Assembly: GCF_010726765.1 (NCBI RefSeq)
Contig: NZ_AP022601.1
Span: 1,240,001-1,304,000, forward strand
DNA: 64,000 nucleotides
Direction: 5' to 3'
Origin: Mycobacterium gallinarum
GTDB taxonomy: Bacteria; Actinomycetota; Actinomycetes; Mycobacteriales; Mycobacteriaceae
Below, piece by piece: positions 1-10,388 of this stretch; position 1 is the stretch's first letter; each line of letters begins with the position of its first letter. A program made the translations under genes and the position numbers. The notes under the pieces were generated by a model that had not been told where the DNA came from, searched no databases, and saw nothing but the letters and a program-made list of their open reading frames with translations.

Positions 1-264
1 GGCGAGAAGACCAGGCTGGCGCTGGCCGGGCTCGTCGCGTCGACGGCGAACGTGCTGTTGCTTGACGAGCCGACCAACAATCTCGATCCCGCTTCGCGCG
101 AGCAGGTGCTCGACGCATTGCGAAGCTATGTCGGTGCGGTGGTACTGGTTACGCACGATCCGGGGGCCGCCGAGGCACTGAATCCGCAACGCGTGGTGCT
201 ACTGCCGGACGGCACCGAAGACTTCTGGTCGAACGACTATCGGGATCTCATCGAGCTCGCCTGA
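1..264 (+). CDS. ABC-F family ATPase, C-terminal end (partial)
   Basis: The window opens inside an ABC ATPase. The reading frame shows the end of the signature region (GEKTRLALAGL), then the Walker B and following residues (VLLLDEPTNNLD) and the H-loop (LVTHD). The DEPTNNLD form is typical of ABC-F proteins, which have two ATPase domains and no membrane segments and act on ribosomes, often in antibiotic resistance. The position before the small HTH gene and the acnR-acn pair matches M. tuberculosis Rv1473, annotated there as a macrolide-type ABC protein. The start and the first ATPase domain lie outside the window, so the exact subfamily cannot be judged. Confidence 0.85.
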   Translation, partial: GEKTRLALAGLVASTANVLLLDEPTNNLDPASREQVLDALRSYVGAVVLVTHDPGAAEALNPQRVVLLPDGTEDFWSNDYRDLIELA

Positions 265-361
265 GCCGTCGGCAAACTGTTTCGCCGAAACCTCATCCGC
301 TTGTGTAAGCGGTTCCTAGGCTGGGTACTCGTCGGGGGATCAATCGCGCGGGGAGGTGCCG

Positions 362-559
362 ATGAAGAAACCGAGCAAGGCCAGAGACGAATTGCTCACC
401 GAATTGAAGAGCGCTTACGAAGGCGGTGCGAGCATCCGGACGCTGGTCGCGTCGACGGGTCGCTCGTACGGGTCGATACACAGCATGTTGCGTGAATCGG
501 GAACCACGATGCGCAGCCGCGGCGGTCCCAACCATCGCAGCCGCAGGCACTACGGCTGA
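362..559 (+). CDS. Small helix-turn-helix protein (Rv1473A-like)
   Basis: A 65-residue basic protein. Residues about 20-45 read as a helix-turn-helix (GGASIRTLVASTGRSYGSIH), and the tail is Arg/His-rich. A good ribosome site, GGGAGG at 351-356, lies 5 nt before ATG 362, which I prefer to the GTG at 356. It resembles the small mycobacterial regulator Rv1473A, which occupies the same position. It likely binds DNA as a regulator, but its target is unknown. Its stop overlaps the end of the convergent TetR gene by 10 bp. Confidence 0.75.
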   Translation: MKKPSKARDELLTELKSAYEGGASIRTLVASTGRSYGSIHSMLRESGTTMRSRGGPNHRSRRHYG

Positions 560-1131
560 CCGCCTGGCTGAGCCTGGCGCAATGAAGCTTCGACCAGGTC
601 CAGTACGCCACTGAGCTTTTCGGGATCATCACCCGAAGCGAGCCGGGCAACGAGGCCGTCGAGCACCAGATCCAGGTACGTCTGCAGCACTGCGCTCGGC
701 ACGTCATCGCGAAGCCTGCCGGCCTGTTTCTGGCGGCGCAGCCGCGCAGTAGTGGCCGCCGAAAGCTCGGCGGACCGCTCCATCCAACCCCGATGAAACT
801 CCGGGTCGTTGCGCAGCTTGCGCGCGATCTCGAGCCGCGTCGCCAACCAGTCGAACTGCTCCGGGGCCGCCAACATGTCCCGCATCACCTGAACGAGACC
901 CTCGCGCGACGCGACGTCGGCCATGCGTTCGGCGTCCTCGCGCGCTAACTCGAAGAACAACGTGTCCTTGTCGCGGAAGTGGTGGAAGATGGCGCCGCGC
1001 GACAGCCCGATCGTCTGCTCGAGCCGCCGCACAGTTGCCTTGTCGTATCCGTACTCCGCGAAACACCGCCGGGCACCGTCGAGTATCTGACGGCGGCGCG
1101 CCGCCAAATGGTTCTCGGTGACCCGGGGCAT
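550..1131 (-). CDS. acnR: TetR-family repressor of aconitase, AcnR-like
   Basis: A 193-residue TetR protein. The N-terminal DNA-binding domain is clear: helix-turn-helix around residues 28-50 with GLSRGAIFHHFRDKDTLFFEL. The C-terminal half is helical and would form the ligand and dimer domain. It lies 2 nt downstream of acn on the same strand, so the two are co-transcribed. This is the acn-acnR arrangement known from Corynebacterium, where AcnR represses acn and senses citrate-metal. A perfect match to the AcnR operator occurs in the acn promoter (4007-4022), which supports an autoregulated operon. Orthologue of Rv1474c by position. Confidence 0.88.
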   Translation of the reverse strand: MPRVTENHLAARRRQILDGARRCFAEYGYDKATVRRLEQTIGLSRGAIFHHFRDKDTLFFELAREDAERMADVASREGLVQVMRDMLAAPEQFDWLATRLEIARKLRNDPEFHRGWMERSAELSAATTARLRRQKQAGRLRDDVPSAVLQTYLDLVLDGLVARLASGDDPEKLSGVLDLVEASLRQAQPGGQP

Positions 1132-1133
1132 GC

Positions 1134-3947
1134 TTACGACCGCAGCATGTTGCGCAGCACGTATTGCAGGATGCCGCCGTTGCGGTAGTAGTCCGCCTCG
1201 CCGGGGGTGTCGATGCGCACCACCGCGTCGAACTCGACGGTCTTGCCGTCCTCTTTCTTGGCCGTCACCTTCACCGTCTTCGGCGTCTTGCCTCCGTCGT
1301 TGAGCGCCTCGATACCGGTGATGTCGAAGGTCTCGGTGCCGTCGAGCTTCAGTGACGCCGCCGATTCACCTTCAGGGAACTGCAGCGGGATGACGCCCAT
1401 GCCGATCAGGTTGCTGCGGTGGATGCGCTCGAACGATTCGGTGATCACCGCGCGCACGCCGAGCAGGCTGGTGCCCTTGGCAGCCCAGTCGCGCGAGCTA
1501 CCCGACCCGTATTCCTTGCCGCCCAGCACGACCAGCGGGATGCCCTTTTCGGCGTAGTTCTGCGCGGCGTCATAGATGAACGCCTGCTCGCCGCCGTTGG
1601 TGAAATCGCGGGTGTATCCGCCGGATACGTCGTCCAGCAGCTGATTACGCAGCCGGATGTTGGCGAACGTGCCGCGGATCATCACCTCGTGATTGCCGCG
1701 CCGCGAACCGTAGGAGTTGTAATCGGCCTTCTCGACGCCGTGCGAATCCAGATACTGCGCCGCAGGCGTTCCCGGCTTGATGCTGCCGGCGGGCGAGATG
1801 TGGTCGGTGGTCACCGAATCACCAAGCAGCGCCAGCACTCTGGCGCCTTGGATGTCGGTCACCGGTTCGGGCTGGGCGGGCATGCCGTCGAAGTACGGTG
1901 GTTTGCGCACATACGTCGACTTGTCATCCCACTCGAAGGTGTTGCCGCTCGGCGTGGGCAGGTTGCGCCAGCGCTCGTCACCCTTGAACACGTCGGCGTA
2001 GTTCTGGACGAACATCTCAGTGTTGATCGCGCTGGCGATCGTGTCGTCGATGTCCTTCTGCGACGGCCAGATGTCTTTGAGGAAGACGTCGTTGCCGGCC
2101 TCGTCCTTGCCGAGCGCTTCGGACTCGAAGTCGAAGTCCATCGTGCCTGCCAGCGCATACGCGATGACCAGCGGCGGCGAAGCCAGGTAGTTCATCTTGA
2201 CGTCGGGATTGATCCGGCCCTCGAAGTTGCGGTTGCCGGACAGGACCGCCGCGACGGACAGGTCGGCGTCGTTGATGGCCTTGCTGATGTCGTCCGGCAG
2301 CGGTCCGGAGTTGCCGATGCACGTCGTGCAGCCGTAACCGACGAGGAAGAAGCCGAGCTTCTCCAGATACGGCCACAGACCGGCTTTGTTGTAGTAGTCG
2401 GTGACGACCTGAGAACCCGGCGCCATCGTGGTCTTCACCCACGGCTTGGACGTCAGGCCCTTGTCCACCGCGTTCTTGGCCAGCAGCGCGGCACCCAGCA
2501 TGACCTCGGGGTTGGAGGTGTTGGTGCACGAGGTGATCGCCGCGATCACCACAGCGCCGTGATCGACGATGCAGTCGCCGCGTTCGGAGTTCTTGACCTC
2601 GACGGGATTGCTCGGCCGGCCGTTGGAGCCGGTCGCGGCCGACGGTACGACGGCGTCTTCATCGGCGAACGAGAGCGACGCCGGGTCACTGGCCGGGAAC
2701 GACTCCTCGACGACCTCGTCGACGTTGGTGTGCGGAACCGGGTTCTCCGCAGTGCCTCCCACGTAGTTGTGGATGTCCTTGCGGAAGGCGGTCTTCGCGT
2801 CGGAGAGCGCAATGCGGTCCTGCGGGCGCTTCGGTCCGGCGATCGACGCGACGACGTCGCCGAGGTCGAGCTCGATGTACTCCGAGAACTTGGGTTCGCG
2901 TGACGGATCGTGCCACAGGCCCTGTTGTTTGGCGTACGCCTCGACCAAGGCCAGCTGCTGTTCGCTGCGCCCGGTCATCCGCAGGTAGTCGATCGTCACG
3001 TCGTCGATCGGGAAAATCGCTGCGGTGGAGCCGAATTCGGGGCTCATGTTGCCCAGCGTCGCCCGGTTGGCCAGCGGTACCTCGGCGACCCCTTCGCCGT
3101 AGAACTCGACGAACTTTCCGACGACACCGTGCTTGCGCAGCATCTCGGTGACGGTGAGCACGACGTCGGTGGCGGTGACGCCGGCCTTGCGCTCGCCGGA
3201 GAGCTTGAAGCCGACGACCCGCGGGATCAGCATCGACACCGGTTGGCCCAGCATGGCCGCCTCGGCCTCGATACCGCCGACGCCCCAGCCCAGCACGCCA
3301 AGCCCGTTCTCCATCGTGGTGTGCGAGTCGGTGCCCACGCAGGTGTCCGGGTAGGCAACCCCATTGCGTTCCATCACGACGCTGGCCAGGTACTCGATGT
3401 TGACCTGGTGCACGATGCCGGTACCCGGCGGCACGACCTTGAAGTCGTTGAACGCGCCCTGGCCCCAGCGCAGGAACTGGTAGCGCTCGCCGTTGCGCTG
3501 GTATTCGATCTCGACGTTGCGCTCGAAGGCGTTGGCGGTACCGAACAGGTCTGCGATCACGGAGTGGTCGATCACCAGGTCGGCCGGCGCGAGCGGGTTG
3601 ACCTGGTCCGGGTCACCGCCGAGCTCGCCAACGGCCTCGCGCATGGTGGCGAGGTCGACGATGCAGGGCACACCCGTGAAGTCCTGCATGATCACCCGGG
3701 CGGGGGTGAACTGGATCTCCACGCTCGGATCGGCCGACGGGTCCCACTTCGCGATCGCCTCGATGTGGTCTTTGGTGATGTTGGCGCCGTCCTCGGTGCG
3801 CAGCAGATTTTCGGCGAGCACCTTCAGGCTGTAGGGAAGTTTCTCGGTACCGGGCACCGCGTCCAGGCGGTAGATCTCGTAGCTCTGGTCTCCGACCTTC
3901 AGCGTGTCGCGGGCCCCAAACGAATTGACCGAATCTTTGCTGCTCAC
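1134..3947 (-). CDS. acn: Aconitate hydratase A
   Basis: A 937-residue aconitase of the AcnA/IRP1 type, interconverting citrate and isocitrate in the TCA cycle in the cytoplasm. The three cluster cysteines sit in [12 protein letters not shown] and [14 protein letters not shown]. The substrate-binding Arg motif [18 protein letters not shown] is in the C-terminal swivel domain, and [19 protein letters not shown] is also family-typical. The length matches actinobacterial AcnA (about 940). An internal acidic, Ser/Pro-rich stretch (about residues 400-450) is a usual actinobacterial linker. The start is GTG at 3947 preceded by GGGAGT. Upstream are a sigma-A-like promoter and an AcnR box. The long ORFs on the other strand inside this gene are shadows. 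Confidence 0.97.
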   Translation of the reverse strand: MSSKDSVNSFGARDTLKVGDQSYEIYRLDAVPGTEKLPYSLKVLAENLLRTEDGANITKDHIEAIAKWDPSADPSVEIQFTPARVIMQDFTGVPCIVDLATMREAVGELGGDPDQVNPLAPADLVIDHSVIADLFGTANAFERNVEIEYQRNGERYQFLRWGQGAFNDFKVVPPGTGIVHQVNIEYLASVVMERNGVAYPDTCVGTDSHTTMENGLGVLGWGVGGIEAEAAMLGQPVSMLIPRVVGFKLSGERKAGVTATDVVLTVTEMLRKHGVVGKFVEFYGEGVAEVPLANRATLGNMSPEFGSTAAIFPIDDVTIDYLRMTGRSEQQLALVEAYAKQQGLWHDPSREPKFSEYIELDLGDVVASIAGPKRPQDRIALSDAKTAFRKDIHNYVGGTAENPVPHTNVDEVVEESFPASDPASLSFADEDAVVPSAATGSNGRPSNPVEVKNSERGDCIVDHGAVVIAAITSCTNTSNPEVMLGAALLAKNAVDKGLTSKPWVKTTMAPGSQVVTDYYNKAGLWPYLEKLGFFLVGYGCTTCIGNSGPLPDDISKAINDADLSVAAVLSGNRNFEGRINPDVKMNYLASPPLVIAYALAGTMDFDFESEALGKDEAGNDVFLKDIWPSQKDIDDTIASAINTEMFVQNYADVFKGDERWRNLPTPSGNTFEWDDKSTYVRKPPYFDGMPAQPEPVTDIQGARVLALLGDSVTTDHISPAGSIKPGTPAAQYLDSHGVEKADYNSYGSRRGNHEVMIRGTFANIRLRNQLLDDVSGGYTRDFTNGGEQAFIYDAAQNYAEKGIPLVVLGGKEYGSGSSRDWAAKGTSLLGVRAVITESFERIHRSNLIGMGVIPLQFPEGESAASLKLDGTETFDITGIEALNDGGKTPKTVKVTAKKEDGKTVEFDAVVRIDTPGEADYYRNGGILQYVLRNMLRS

Positions 3948-3999
3948 ATCAACTCCCGGCTAGATATCGCCGCGACGGGCTGTGTCGGCGGCGCTGTCG

Positions 4000-4026
4000 A
4001 TTCTAACAGTACGCTTGTCCTGTAAA
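4000..4026 (-). promoter_or_regulatory. Putative acn promoter
   Basis: Read on the minus strand, a TTTACA -35 (4021-4026) and a TAGAAT -10 (4000-4005) are separated by 15 nt, slightly short of the usual 16-18. The AcnR-type operator lies exactly in the spacer, the classic position for repression. The distance to the acn GTG is about 50 nt. Inferred from sequence only. Confidence 0.55.
4007..4022 (-). promoter_or_regulatory. AcnR operator
   Basis: On the acn strand the 16-mer CAGGACAAGCGTACTG fits the AcnR consensus described for Corynebacterium glutamicum (CAGNAC-NNNC-GTACTG) at every fixed position. It lies between the -35 and -10 hexamers of acn. The acn-acnR operon downstream encodes the expected repressor. 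Confidence 0.75.
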
Positions 4027-4042
4027 CCACCCCAGGGGTGGT
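4026..4042. repeat. 17-bp perfect palindrome upstream of acn
   Basis: ACCACCCC-A-GGGGTGGT is an exact inverted repeat with one central base. It abuts the -35 side of the acn promoter and lies about 80 bp before the divergent GTG at 4121. It does not match operators I know for IdeR, CsoR or SufR, so the binding protein is unknown. Confidence 0.5.
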
Positions 4043-4120
4043 AACAGTTCAGTCTTCACGTTCTCTTCACCTCGCGCGTGCTGCCACCCGGTCGGATACC
4101 CATCACGTACGGTTTCACCT

Positions 4121-4672
4121 GTGATCGGACCGCAAGTCATGCCGTTGTTCCCGGCCTACATCCCGCCCGACATCTGTGGGCCGGTCGGAAAGGATCCCGC
4201 GACCACGCCGGTCGACGAGTGTATGAACCTCGTGATCGCCGACATCAAGGACACCGGTGTGAGCGCGGCGCCGACGCCGGAGAACGAGGGCCTGGCCGAC
4301 GTCGTCGCCGAGGCCGAGCAGAAGGGGATCGACCTCAAGATCGTCGTGGTCGATCGCAATCCGCCGATCGACACCCCGTTGCGCGATATCGCCACCGAGG
4401 TGGGGGAGGCGTACCCGGGTTCGACGGTCTTGGTGCTCAGCCCGACCGAATCGGGCACGTTCAGCACGACCTACGACAGGATGACGCTGGAGGCGGGCCA
4501 AGACGTCGCCGAAGGCCGCGGTTCGGTGCAGGGCGCAAAGAATTTCGTCGGCGAACTGACCAATCAACATTTCCCCTGGACGACATTCACGATCGTGGTG
4601 GTACTGGCAGTGATCGCCGCTGTCGCGGCAACGCGAATGTTGCAAAATCGCGCCAAACGCCAGAACACGTAA
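4121..4672 (+). CDS. Membrane-anchored protein, Rv1476-like
   Basis: A 183-residue conserved mycobacterial protein of unknown function. Residues 1-145 form a soluble alpha/beta-looking domain without a signal peptide. A single hydrophobic helix at about 152-172 (TIVVVLAVIAAVAATRML) is followed by a short basic tail, so it is probably anchored by its C-terminus. The GTG start is favoured because a TACGGT -10 hexamer (4108-4113) ends 7 nt before it, indicating a leaderless mRNA; ATG 4139 is the alternative. It lies between acn and ripA, as Rv1476 does, which hints at an envelope-related role. Confidence 0.82.
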   Translation: MIGPQVMPLFPAYIPPDICGPVGKDPATTPVDECMNLVIADIKDTGVSAAPTPENEGLADVVAEAEQKGIDLKIVVVDRNPPIDTPLRDIATEVGEAYPGSTVLVLSPTESGTFSTTYDRMTLEAGQDVAEGRGSVQGAKNFVGELTNQHFPWTTFTIVVVLAVIAAVAATRMLQNRAKRQNT

Positions 4673-4728
4673 CGAGTCGCGAAAAGCGGCCTGTCGCTGG
4701 GGTTTTGCGAAATTCCGTACGGCTGAAA

Positions 4729-4841
4729 GTCACAGCCGGATAACGCTATCCGCAATTACAAACTTGTAGTTTGTGACTAAAGTTTCTTTGGCGTCAGATG
4801 TGACGTACGGTGCAGTCTGTAGCTGATGTTGCAGATGTGAC
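4729..4841 (+). promoter_or_regulatory. ripA upstream region with candidate MtrA-type and direct repeats
   Basis: The 242-bp gap before ripA is the AT-richest stretch nearby. It holds GTCAC-N6-ATAAC (4729-4744), similar in form to the paired half sites bound by the response regulator MtrA, which is reported to control ripA. It also holds an exact 10-bp direct repeat CAGATGTGAC at 4795-4804 and 4832-4841. No riboswitch fold was recognised. Function is inferred. Confidence 0.35.
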
Positions 4842-4914
4842 TCACGTGGCTTCTGTGCATTAGCGATCGACGAATGTGTCGGCACGTTCGCGTAAGCCAT
4901 AGGAGACGTTGTCC

Positions 4915-6339
4915 ATGAGACGCACCCCTAGCGCCTCTGCTTCGCGCCTTTGTACGCGGTTCTGCGCCATACCTCTCACTGTCGGGATGCTGCTTGTCAC
5001 ACCGGGTTTGGCCGGATCGCAGCCCGCCAGCCCGGATAGCGTGGGCGCGCTCGTCGCTGCCGTCGCCAACGTCAACCAGAAGCTGCAGGACCTCGGGGCG
5101 GCGATCCAGGAGAAGCAGGAAAGCGTCAACAAGGCGATCCTCGACGTGCAGACCGCACGTGATGCCGCCGCCGCCGCGCAGGTCGAACTCGACGCCAGCG
5201 CGCAGCGCGTCAAGGATGCCAACGCCGCGATCGAAGCGGCGCAGGATCGCTTCGACACCTTCGCCGTCGCAACGTATGTCAACGGGCCGTCGAGCTCGTA
5301 CCTGACCGCGAAAGACCCCAGCGACATCCTCAACACCGCGACCACCGGCGAGACGTTGGCGGTGAGCACCCAGCGGGTGATCAGCGATCTGCAGCGCGCG
5401 CGCACCGAGCAGGTGAACAAGGAGTCGGCGGCGCGGCTGGCGAAGCAGAATGCGGATCAGGCGCTCGTCGACGCAGAGGCCAGCCAGCAGACCGCGGTGT
5501 CGGCGCTCACCGAGGCCCAGCAGACCTTCCGGACCCAGCAGGCCGAACTGGACAAGCTGACGGCCGAACGCGAGGCGGCGCAAGCCAAGCTCGACCAGGC
5601 GCGCCAGTGGTCGGCGCCCGCCGCAGGAGCTCCGGCCCGGCCGGTTGCCGCGCCGACGGGACCGTCGTCGAACCCCGCCGGAAACTGGGACAGCGCACCG
5701 CAGCAGGCGAACGCGGCCACCGGTAACTGGGCCACCGGGTGGGATCCGACCCTGCCCGCGATTCCCAGCGCTTTCGTCAGCGGCGATCCGATCGCGATCA
5801 TCAACACGATCCTCGGTTATGCGTCGACCTCGGCGCAGGTCACCCAGCAGATGGGGCGGAATTTCCTGCAGAAGCTGGGTCTGCTGCCCACGCCGACCGG
5901 TTACACCAACGGGGGCGCGATTCCCCGGGTGTACGGCCGACAGGCCACCGAGTACGTCATCCAGCGCGCCATGTCACAGCGCGGCGTGCCCTACTCGTGG
6001 GGCGGCGGAAATGCCGCAGGCAAGAGCCTTGGCATCGATTCCGGCGCAGGCACAGTCGGATTCGACTGTTCGGGGCTCATGCTCTACGCGTTCGCCGGCG
6101 TCGGCATCAAGCTCGATCACTACTCGGGGTCGCAGTACAACGCGGGCCGCAAGATCCCGTCGTCACAGGCCAGGCGTGGCGACATGCTCTTCTGGGGCCC
6201 CAACGCCAGCCAGCACGTCGCCCTCTATCTCGGTGACGGTCAGATGCTCGAGGCGCCCTACACCGGTTCGGTCGTGAAAGTCTCGCCGGTCCGCACCAGC
6301 GGTATGACCCCGTACGCAACCCGTCTCATCGAATGGTGA
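4915..6339 (+). CDS. ripA: Peptidoglycan endopeptidase RipA (NlpC/P60)
   Basis: A 474-residue secreted D,L-endopeptidase that cleaves peptide stems in peptidoglycan for daughter-cell separation. An N-terminal signal peptide is followed by a long Ala/Gln-rich coiled coil (about residues 45-225) that acts as inhibitory and docking region. A Pro/Ala-rich linker and a C-terminal NlpC/P60 domain (about 330-474) follow. The catalytic set is visible: Cys385 in FDCSGL, His434 in SQHVALYLG and Glu446 in QMLEAP, each two residues beyond the M. tuberculosis numbers (C383, H432, E444). ATG 4915 is chosen because AGGAGA at 4901-4906 is well spaced. It overlaps ripB by 7 nt. Confidence 0.95.
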   Translation: MRRTPSASASRLCTRFCAIPLTVGMLLVTPGLAGSQPASPDSVGALVAAVANVNQKLQDLGAAIQEKQESVNKAILDVQTARDAAAAAQVELDASAQRVKDANAAIEAAQDRFDTFAVATYVNGPSSSYLTAKDPSDILNTATTGETLAVSTQRVISDLQRARTEQVNKESAARLAKQNADQALVDAEASQQTAVSALTEAQQTFRTQQAELDKLTAEREAAQAKLDQARQWSAPAAGAPARPVAAPTGPSSNPAGNWDSAPQQANAATGNWATGWDPTLPAIPSAFVSGDPIAIINTILGYASTSAQVTQQMGRNFLQKLGLLPTPTGYTNGGAIPRVYGRQATEYVIQRAMSQRGVPYSWGGGNAAGKSLGIDSGAGTVGFDCSGLMLYAFAGVGIKLDHYSGSQYNAGRKIPSSQARRGDMLFWGPNASQHVALYLGDGQMLEAPYTGSVVKVSPVRTSGMTPYATRLIEW

Positions 6340-7055
6340 CGAAAAGGATTACTTTGCACTTCAGGCGTTTTCGGTTCCTCGGCGGCATTCTGATGATGGT
6401 CGCGGCACTTGCCGTGGCCATTGGCGCAGCCATGCCCGCCGCCGCAGCACCCGACGACGGCCAATGGGATCCCACCCTGCCCAAGATCCTCAGCGCGGGC
6501 GCACCGGGCGATCCGCTGTCCATCGCCAACGCATCACTGGCGGCGACCGCGCAGGCCACCGAGGCGACGATGGACCTCGGCCGCAAGTTCCTGGCCACGC
6601 TCGGGTTCGGCCCGCCGCCCACGGCGGGCGTCGCCCCCGGTCGGGTACGCGGCCCGCAAGCCATCGAGTACGTCATCAGGCGCGGCGGCTCGCAGATCGG
6701 CACCCCGTACTCGTGGGGCGGCGGGAAGCCGACCGGCCCGAGCACCGGCGTCGACTCCGGTGCCAACATCGTCGGCTACGACTGCTCGGGTTTCACCCAG
6801 TTCTCATTCGCCGGCGTCGGTGTGCTCATCCCGAAGTATTCGGGCGATCAGTACAACACCGGTCGCAAGGTTCCCACGAGCCAGGCCAAGCGCGGCGATC
6901 TGCTGTTCTGGGGGCCCGGCGGCAGCCAGCACGTCGCGATCTATCTCGGCGGCGGCAAGATGCTGGAGTCCGGGGGCACCGCGGGCGGGGTTGGGGTGAG
7001 CCAAGTGCGGACCGCGGGTCTGCAGCCGTACGTCGCGCGGATTATCGAAAGCTGA
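6333..7055 (+). CDS. ripB: Peptidoglycan endopeptidase RipB (NlpC/P60)
   Basis: A 240-residue short paralogue of RipA without the coiled coil. It has a basic N-terminus, a signal peptide ending near AAAAPDD (about residue 40), a linker containing GQWDPTLPKI that resembles RipA, then an NlpC/P60 domain. Cys151 (YDCSGF), His200 (SQHVAIYLG) and Glu212 are the expected catalytic residues. ATG 6333 lies inside the end of ripA, so translation is probably coupled; a TTG at 6354 behind AAAGGA is a possible alternative start. Acts in the periplasm on peptidoglycan stem peptides. Confidence 0.93.
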   Translation: MVTKRITLHFRRFRFLGGILMMVAALAVAIGAAMPAAAAPDDGQWDPTLPKILSAGAPGDPLSIANASLAATAQATEATMDLGRKFLATLGFGPPPTAGVAPGRVRGPQAIEYVIRRGGSQIGTPYSWGGGKPTGPSTGVDSGANIVGYDCSGFTQFSFAGVGVLIPKYSGDQYNTGRKVPTSQAKRGDLLFWGPGGSQHVAIYLGGGKMLESGGTAGGVGVSQVRTAGLQPYVARIIES

Positions 7056-7099
7056 GCTGGGGCTGAGCAAACCCTGAGCTCCTGCTAGCAATGCTGGTC

Positions 7100-7230
7100 A
7101 TGTCGGCCGAACGGGGCCGGGCAACGTCGACGGATCCCGGAGTGCCTGGAATAGTTGACGACGAGCGTGCGGCGGACAAGGTGTCGCAGAGGCCGGAAGA
7201 CCGGCGAATACAGATGTGGGAGGACCGTTG

Positions 7231-7231
<1 letters not shown>
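7100..7231 (+). CDS. Possible 43-residue leader peptide upstream of moxR1
   Basis: A short ATG-initiated frame rich in charged residues (ends RRIQMWEDR) fills most of the 175-bp ripB-moxR1 gap. It stops in a TGATG overlap with the moxR1 start, the usual sign of translational coupling. No domain is recognisable, and a ribosome site before it is weak. It may be chance, since the moxR1 ribosome site lies within its last codons. Confidence 0.25.
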
Positions 7232-8390
<1,159 letters not shown>

Positions 8391-8394
<4 letters not shown>

Positions 8395-9335
8395 CCAGCT
8401 CGCGACGTGGGGTCGATCTGCCGTCGCTCAAGCGGGGGGAGATCCGTGATCCCGCGCTGACGGCGGCGCTGCGTAAGCTCGAATTGACCGTGCGCCGCAA
8501 GCTCGACGGCGTGTTGCACGGCGATCACCTCGGCCTGCTGCCCGGGCCGGGTTCGGAACCCGGCGAGTCGCGGCTGTACCAACCCGGTGACGATGTGCGC
8601 CGGATGGACTGGTCGGTCACGGCTCGGACCACGCATCCGCACGTGCGCCAGATGATCGCCGACCGCGAGTTGGAGACCTGGCTGGTGGTCGACGTCTCGG
8701 CGAGCCTGGACTTCGGCACCGTCGGATGTGAGAAGCGTGACCTGGCGGTCGCCGCGGCCGCCGCGATCACGTTCCTGAACAGCGGTGGCGGCAACCGGAT
8801 CGGGGCCATCATCGCCAACGGCGACACCGTGCGGCGCGTGCCCGCGCTGTCGGGCCGCATGCATGAGCAGGAGATGCTGCGCGCGATCGCCACGATGCCG
8901 AAGGCGCCCGCGGGGGTCCGCGGTGATCTGGCCGCCGCCATCGACGCGCTGCGCAGGCCCGAACGCCGGCGCGGTATGGCGGTCATCATCAGCGACTTCC
9001 TCGGTCCCATCAATTGGATGCGCCCATTGCGGGCCATCGCGGGTCGGCACGAGGTGCTCGGCATCGAGGTGCTCGACCCGCGCGACGTGGAACTGCCGCC
9101 CGTCGGCGACGTCATCCTGCAGGACACCGAGACCGGCCGGACCCGCGAGTTCACCATCGACGAGCAGTTGCGCGAGGACTTCGCGAAGGCTGCGGCCGCG
9201 CATCGCGCCGAGGTGGCGCGCACGCTGCGACGCTGCGATGCGCCGCTGCTGTCGCTGCGTACCGACCGGGACTGGATCGCCGACGTGGTTCGGTTCGTCG
9301 CCACCCGCCGCTTGGCGCTGGCAGGCCGCGCCTAA
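8391..9335 (+). CDS. DUF58 domain protein (Rv1480-like)
   Basis: A 314-residue DUF58 protein. The family signature GESRLYQPGDDVRRMDW is at about residues 57-75, followed by a VWA-like fold (LVVDVSASLDFG at about 102-113) with a partly conserved metal-binding serine motif. There is no membrane helix. DUF58 proteins are encoded with MoxR ATPases and probably serve as their adaptor or substrate. The GTG start overlaps the moxR1 stop by 4 nt, so the two are translationally coupled. Confidence 0.92.
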
Positions 9336-9365
9336 GAGCCTCGGATGCGAAGAGATTAGTCGTAC

Positions 9366-10373
9366 ATGACGTTACCGATACTTGGACCGATCACGCTTTC
9401 GGGGTTCGAGCACGCTTGGTTCTTCCTTTTCCTCCTCGTCGTACTAGGGATCGTCGCGCTGTACATCTTCGTGCAGCTGGCCCGGCACCGCCGCATGCTC
9501 CGGTTCGCCAACATGGAATTGCTGGAAAGCGTTGCACCCCAACGGCCGACGCGTAAGCGGCACCTGCCCGCGATTCTGCTCGTCATCGCGCTCGTCTTCC
9601 TCACGGTCGCGATGGCCGGCCCCACACACGACGTCCGCATTCCGCGCAACCGCGCGGTGGTGATGCTCGTGATGGACGTATCGCAGTCGATGCGCGCCAC
9701 CGACGTGTCGCCGAACCGCATGGCGGCGGCGCAGGAGGCGTCCAAGCAGTTCGCCGAAGAGCTCACTCCCGGAATCAATCTCGGGCTGATCGCGTACGCC
9801 GGCACGGCGACCGTGCTCGTCTCACCGACGACCGGCCGCGAGGCCACCAAAGCCGCGATCGACAAGCTGCAGTTCGCCGACCGCACCGCCACCGGTGAAG
9901 GCATCTTCACCGCGTTGCAGGCGATCGCCACCGTCGGCGCGGTGATCGGCGGCGGCGACGAACCACCGCCCGCGCGCATCGTGCTGTTCTCCGACGGCAA
10001 GGAGACGGTGCCGTCGAACCCGGACAACCCCAAGGGCGCCTTCACCGCGGCCCGCACCGCCAAGGACCAGGGCGTGCCGATCTCGACCATTTCGTTCGGC
10101 ACGCCGTACGGCTACGTCGAGATCAACGACCAGCGTCAGCCGGTGCCGGTCGACGACGACATGCTCAAGGAGATCGCCGATCTGTCCGGCGGTGAGGCGT
10201 TCACCGCGTCCAGCCTCGAACAGCTGCGCCAGGTGTACGCGAACCTGCAGCAGCAGATCGGGTACGAAACGATCAAGGGCGATGCGAGTGTGGGCTGGCT
10301 GCGTCTCGGTGCGCTGGCCCTGGCGCTGGCCGCGCTGTCGGCGCTGCTCATCAACCGTCGTCTGCCGAATTAG
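9366..10373 (+). CDS. Membrane-anchored VWA domain protein, copy 1
   Basis: A 335-residue protein of the BatA/BatB-like group (Rv1481). There are two N-terminal membrane helices (about 14-36 and 62-82), then a periplasm- or cytoplasm-facing VWA domain with an intact MIDAS (DVSQS at about 101-105, a Thr in RTATGEG, and SDGKE), and a last C-terminal helix before the basic end NRRLPN. It probably works with the MoxR ATPase as a metal-dependent adhesion or assembly module. It is followed 15 bp later by a close duplicate, from which it differs mainly at the membrane helices and near the VWA edge. Confidence 0.9.
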   Translation: MTLPILGPITLSGFEHAWFFLFLLVVLGIVALYIFVQLARHRRMLRFANMELLESVAPQRPTRKRHLPAILLVIALVFLTVAMAGPTHDVRIPRNRAVVMLVMDVSQSMRATDVSPNRMAAAQEASKQFAEELTPGINLGLIAYAGTATVLVSPTTGREATKAAIDKLQFADRTATGEGIFTALQAIATVGAVIGGGDEPPPARIVLFSDGKETVPSNPDNPKGAFTAARTAKDQGVPISTISFGTPYGYVEINDQRQPVPVDDDMLKEIADLSGGEAFTASSLEQLRQVYANLQQQIGYETIKGDASVGWLRLGALALALAALSALLINRRLPN

Positions 10374-10388
10374 GGATGACGAGCTGAT

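Noticed and set aside
1419..4025. Long plus-strand frames within acn (for example 1419-2903 and 2910-4025)
   Set aside because: They mirror the acn codon pattern, have no family motifs, and lie wholly opposite a certain gene.
4673..4914. c-di-AMP (ydaO-type) riboswitch upstream of ripA
   Set aside because: Such elements precede some actinobacterial wall hydrolase genes, but the conserved core was not found here.
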